Of a stretch of 5,268 nt of DNA, positions 3,525 through 5,268 are shown piece by piece; the first letter of the stretch is position 1; the number at the start of each line of letters is the position of its first letter. Source of the DNA: Omnitrophica bacterium RBG_13_46_9 (GTDB lineage Bacteria > Omnitrophota > Gorgyraeia > JABMRN01 > RBG-13-46-9); contig MHFD01000076.1 of NCBI GenBank assembly GCA_001804045.1, positions 43,321 to 48,588 on the forward strand. The letters run 5' to 3'. A program made the position numbers and the translations under genes. The notes beneath the pieces were generated by a model. It ran no database searches, had not been told where the DNA came from, and saw nothing but the letters and a program-made list of their open reading frames with translations.

Positions 3525-5268
3525 ATGAAAAGCCTTCTTGAGAAAATAGATTCCCCGGAAGATGTAAAGAGGATACCTCTAAGGAACCTGCCTCTTTTAG
3601 CGGCTGAGATCAGAGAAAGGATTATCAATGTCGTCTCGAAAACAGGGGGGCATCTCGCATCGAGCCTCGGCGCGGTGGAGCTTGCCATTTCTCTGCATTA
3701 CTGTTTCAATATGCCAAAGGATAAGATCATATGGGACGTAGGTCATCAGGCTTATGCCCACAAGATATTGACTGGAAGGGCTAAAAAACTGGATACATTG
3801 CGTCAACTGGGCGGCATAAGCGGTTTCCCCTCCGCCAAGGAAAGCGAATACGATATATTTACATGCGGTCATAGCGCAACATCTATTTCTACAGCTTTGG
3901 GATTGGCCTGCGCAAGGGACCTTAAAAACGAATCCTGGAAAGCAATAGCTGTGATAGGGGACGCTTCTTTGGCTAACGGCATGGCGTTAGAGGCTCTTAA
4001 CCACGCCGGGCATCTGAAGAAAGACCTTATGGTAGTGCTCAACGATAACGAACTTTCTATTTCTAAAACGGTAGGGGCGTTAGGCAGGTATCTGAATCGA
4101 ATCATGGCGAATCCTTTATATAACAAGGTGAGACGCCAGATGCAGATTCTGGTCAAGCGGATCCCCATATTTGGATTCAAGGCTTTTAGGGCCGCAAGGA
4201 GACTGGAAGAGGCGCTAAAAAATCTATTGGTACCCGGAATGCTCTTTGAGGGATTCGGATTCAGGTATTTTGGGCCGATCGACGGGCATGACATAAACGG
4301 ATTGATCACTATGTTTAGGAATATCTCTTCCTTGAGAGAACCGATAATCGTGCACGTTATTACCAGGAAAGGAAAAGGTTGCCGGTTTGCTGAGGAGAAC
4401 CCCAGCCTTTTTCATAGCGTGGCCCCCTTTGACACGACTACGGGAGAGGTCCTGGATAGTAAAGAATCTAAAAGCTTTACCGAAGTGTTTTCTGATAAGA
4501 TTGTCGAACTCGCCAGGAGGGACCCAAGAATTACGGCTATAACGGCTGCTATGCCTGATGGGACGGGACTTTCCAAATTTTCTCAGGAATTCCCGAATAG
4601 ATTCTACGACGTAGGCATAGCCGAAGAACATGCCGTCGCCTTCAGCGCAGGATTGGCGCATCAGGGTTTTAAGCCGATCGTGGCCGTTTACTCAACATTT
4701 TTACAGAGAGGATATGACCAGATTATACATGATGTGAGCCTGCAGGATTTGCCCGTGATCTTTTGTATTGACCGCGCCGGAATAGTAGGGGAAGACGGGC
4801 CGACTCATAACGGCATATTCGACATTTCTTATTTAAGACATATCCCCAACCTTGTGATAATGGCGCCGAAAGACAGTCTTGAGCTCGAGGCCATGCTTGA
4901 GTTTGCGGTGAATCTGGATAAGCCGGTAGTAATAAGGTATCCGAAAGGGAGCGCCTCGTCGCATATCTCAGCCTCAAGTTTCCACAAGGTTGAGTTGGGA
5001 AGATCGGAATTTTTAAGACAGGGTAAAGACATAGCTATTTTTGCTATCGGAAGCATGGCATCTGTCGCCGTAAAGGTAGCGGATCTTCTGTCTTCCGCCA
5101 GAATAGAAGCGACGGTTGTCAACTCTAGATTTGTGAAACCGTTGGATAAAGTAATGATAGAAGACATAACCAGGTCTATTAGGAGATTAGTTACATTGGA
5201 AGAAGGCGTTGAGGCGGGCGGGTTCGGAAGCGCAATACTGGAGTTTCTTGAGCGGGAGGACATAAAGG
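3525..5268 (+). CDS. dxs: 1-deoxy-D-xylulose-5-phosphate synthase (3' end outside the window)
   Basis: A thiamine-diphosphate- and Mg-dependent homodimer that condenses pyruvate and glyceraldehyde 3-phosphate to DXP, the first step of the MEP pathway and also a precursor route to thiamine and pyridoxal. 581 residues are visible with no stop; E. coli Dxs has 620, so roughly 40-60 residues are cut off. Motifs: GGHLASSLGAVEL (41-53, H43), WDVGHQAYAHKILTGR (70-85, H74), GDASLANGMALEALN (145-159) with NDN at 173-175 forming the diphosphate/Mg site, catalytic E367 in GIAEEHAV, YSTFLQRGYDQ (389-399, R395), DRAGIVGEDGPTHNG (417-431, H428) and RYPKG (471-475). The cofactor motif reads GDA, not GDG, a substitution I believe occurs in other Dxs lineages. 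The last visible part (VTLEEGVEAGGFGSA) is the normal start of the C-terminal transketolase domain signature. Its place directly behind ispA groups the first MEP enzyme with the prenyl synthase. Confidence 0.96.
   Translation, partial: MKSLLEKIDSPEDVKRIPLRNLPLLAAEIRERIINVVSKTGGHLASSLGAVELAISLHYCFNMPKDKIIWDVGHQAYAHKILTGRAKKLDTLRQLGGISGFPSAKESEYDIFTCGHSATSISTALGLACARDLKNESWKAIAVIGDASLANGMALEALNHAGHLKKDLMVVLNDNELSISKTVGALGRYLNRIMANPLYNKVRRQMQILVKRIPIFGFKAFRAARRLEEALKNLLVPGMLFEGFGFRYFGPIDGHDINGLITMFRNISSLREPIIVHVITRKGKGCRFAEENPSLFHSVAPFDTTTGEVLDSKESKSFTEVFSDKIVELARRDPRITAITAAMPDGTGLSKFSQEFPNRFYDVGIAEEHAVAFSAGLAHQGFKPIVAVYSTFLQRGYDQIIHDVSLQDLPVIFCIDRAGIVGEDGPTHNGIFDISYLRHIPNLVIMAPKDSLELEAMLEFAVNLDKPVVIRYPKGSASSHISASSFHKVELGRSEFLRQGKDIAIFAIGSMASVAVKVADLLSSARIEATVVNSRFVKPLDKVMIEDITRSIRRLVTLEEGVEAGGFGSAILEFLEREDIK

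Noticed and set aside
3948..3998. GDA in place of GDG in the thiamine-diphosphate motif of Dxs as a sign of inactivity
   Set aside because: All other cofactor and catalytic residues (H43, H74, NDN 173-175, E367, R395, H428, R471) are present, and I recall GDA-type motifs in other Dxs groups, so it is more likely a lineage variant.
3597..5263. Several minus-strand frames of 84-146 residues opposite dxs
   Set aside because: The plus strand there encodes a continuous Dxs with all catalytic motifs; the antisense frames overlap each other and carry no motifs or ribosome-binding sites.

Overview
The window is one co-directional, plus-strand gene block: ymdB (139-921), xseA (947-2182), xseB (2372-2644), ispA (2658-3506) and the 5' 93% or so of dxs (3525 to the window edge). 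No convincing gene lies on the minus strand. I see no tRNA, rRNA, CRISPR array, insertion sequence or rho-independent terminator. The products are a YmdB-family metallophosphoesterase, both subunits of exodeoxyribonuclease VII, a short-chain prenyl diphosphate synthase of the FPP-synthase type, and 1-deoxy-D-xylulose-5-phosphate synthase, the entry enzyme of the MEP isoprenoid pathway. The xseA-xseB-ispA-dxs order is a widespread bacterial arrangement, so this is a housekeeping locus, not an accessory island.

The organism is a bacterium using the MEP pathway. Composition is moderate in GC, with heavy use of AGG/AGA arginine and ATA isoleucine codons. Together with short intergenic gaps filled by degenerate repeats and ymdB next to xseA, this resembles uncultured lineages such as Omnitrophota (former OP3). 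That is a low-to-moderate confidence guess from general resemblance, not from any marker gene.

Layout: 1-138 is a repeat-rich leader, a 60-bp imperfect duplication ending in five 7-bp units that abut the ymdB Shine-Dalgarno. The gene pairs ymdB/xseA (25 bp apart), xseB/ispA (13 bp) and ispA/dxs (18 bp) are tightly packed. The only real gap, 2183-2371, is again built of repeats: three copies of a 21-bp unit, the first of which contains the xseA stop codon, then two blocks of 7-bp units, a 16-bp perfect palindrome and a strong Shine-Dalgarno for xseB. IspA and Dxs act in the same pathway (Dxs makes DXP at the start, IspA condenses the C5 products into FPP). XseA and XseB are partners in one nuclease.

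The most interesting observations are the 7-bp-periodic arrays in both non-coding gaps, the repeat that supplies the xseA stop codon, a possible hairpin-bridged ribosome-binding site for xseA, and an IspA that appears to lack about 22 residues after its second aspartate-rich motif, normally a conserved diphosphate-binding segment. I found no evidence of an entirely new multi-gene system here.
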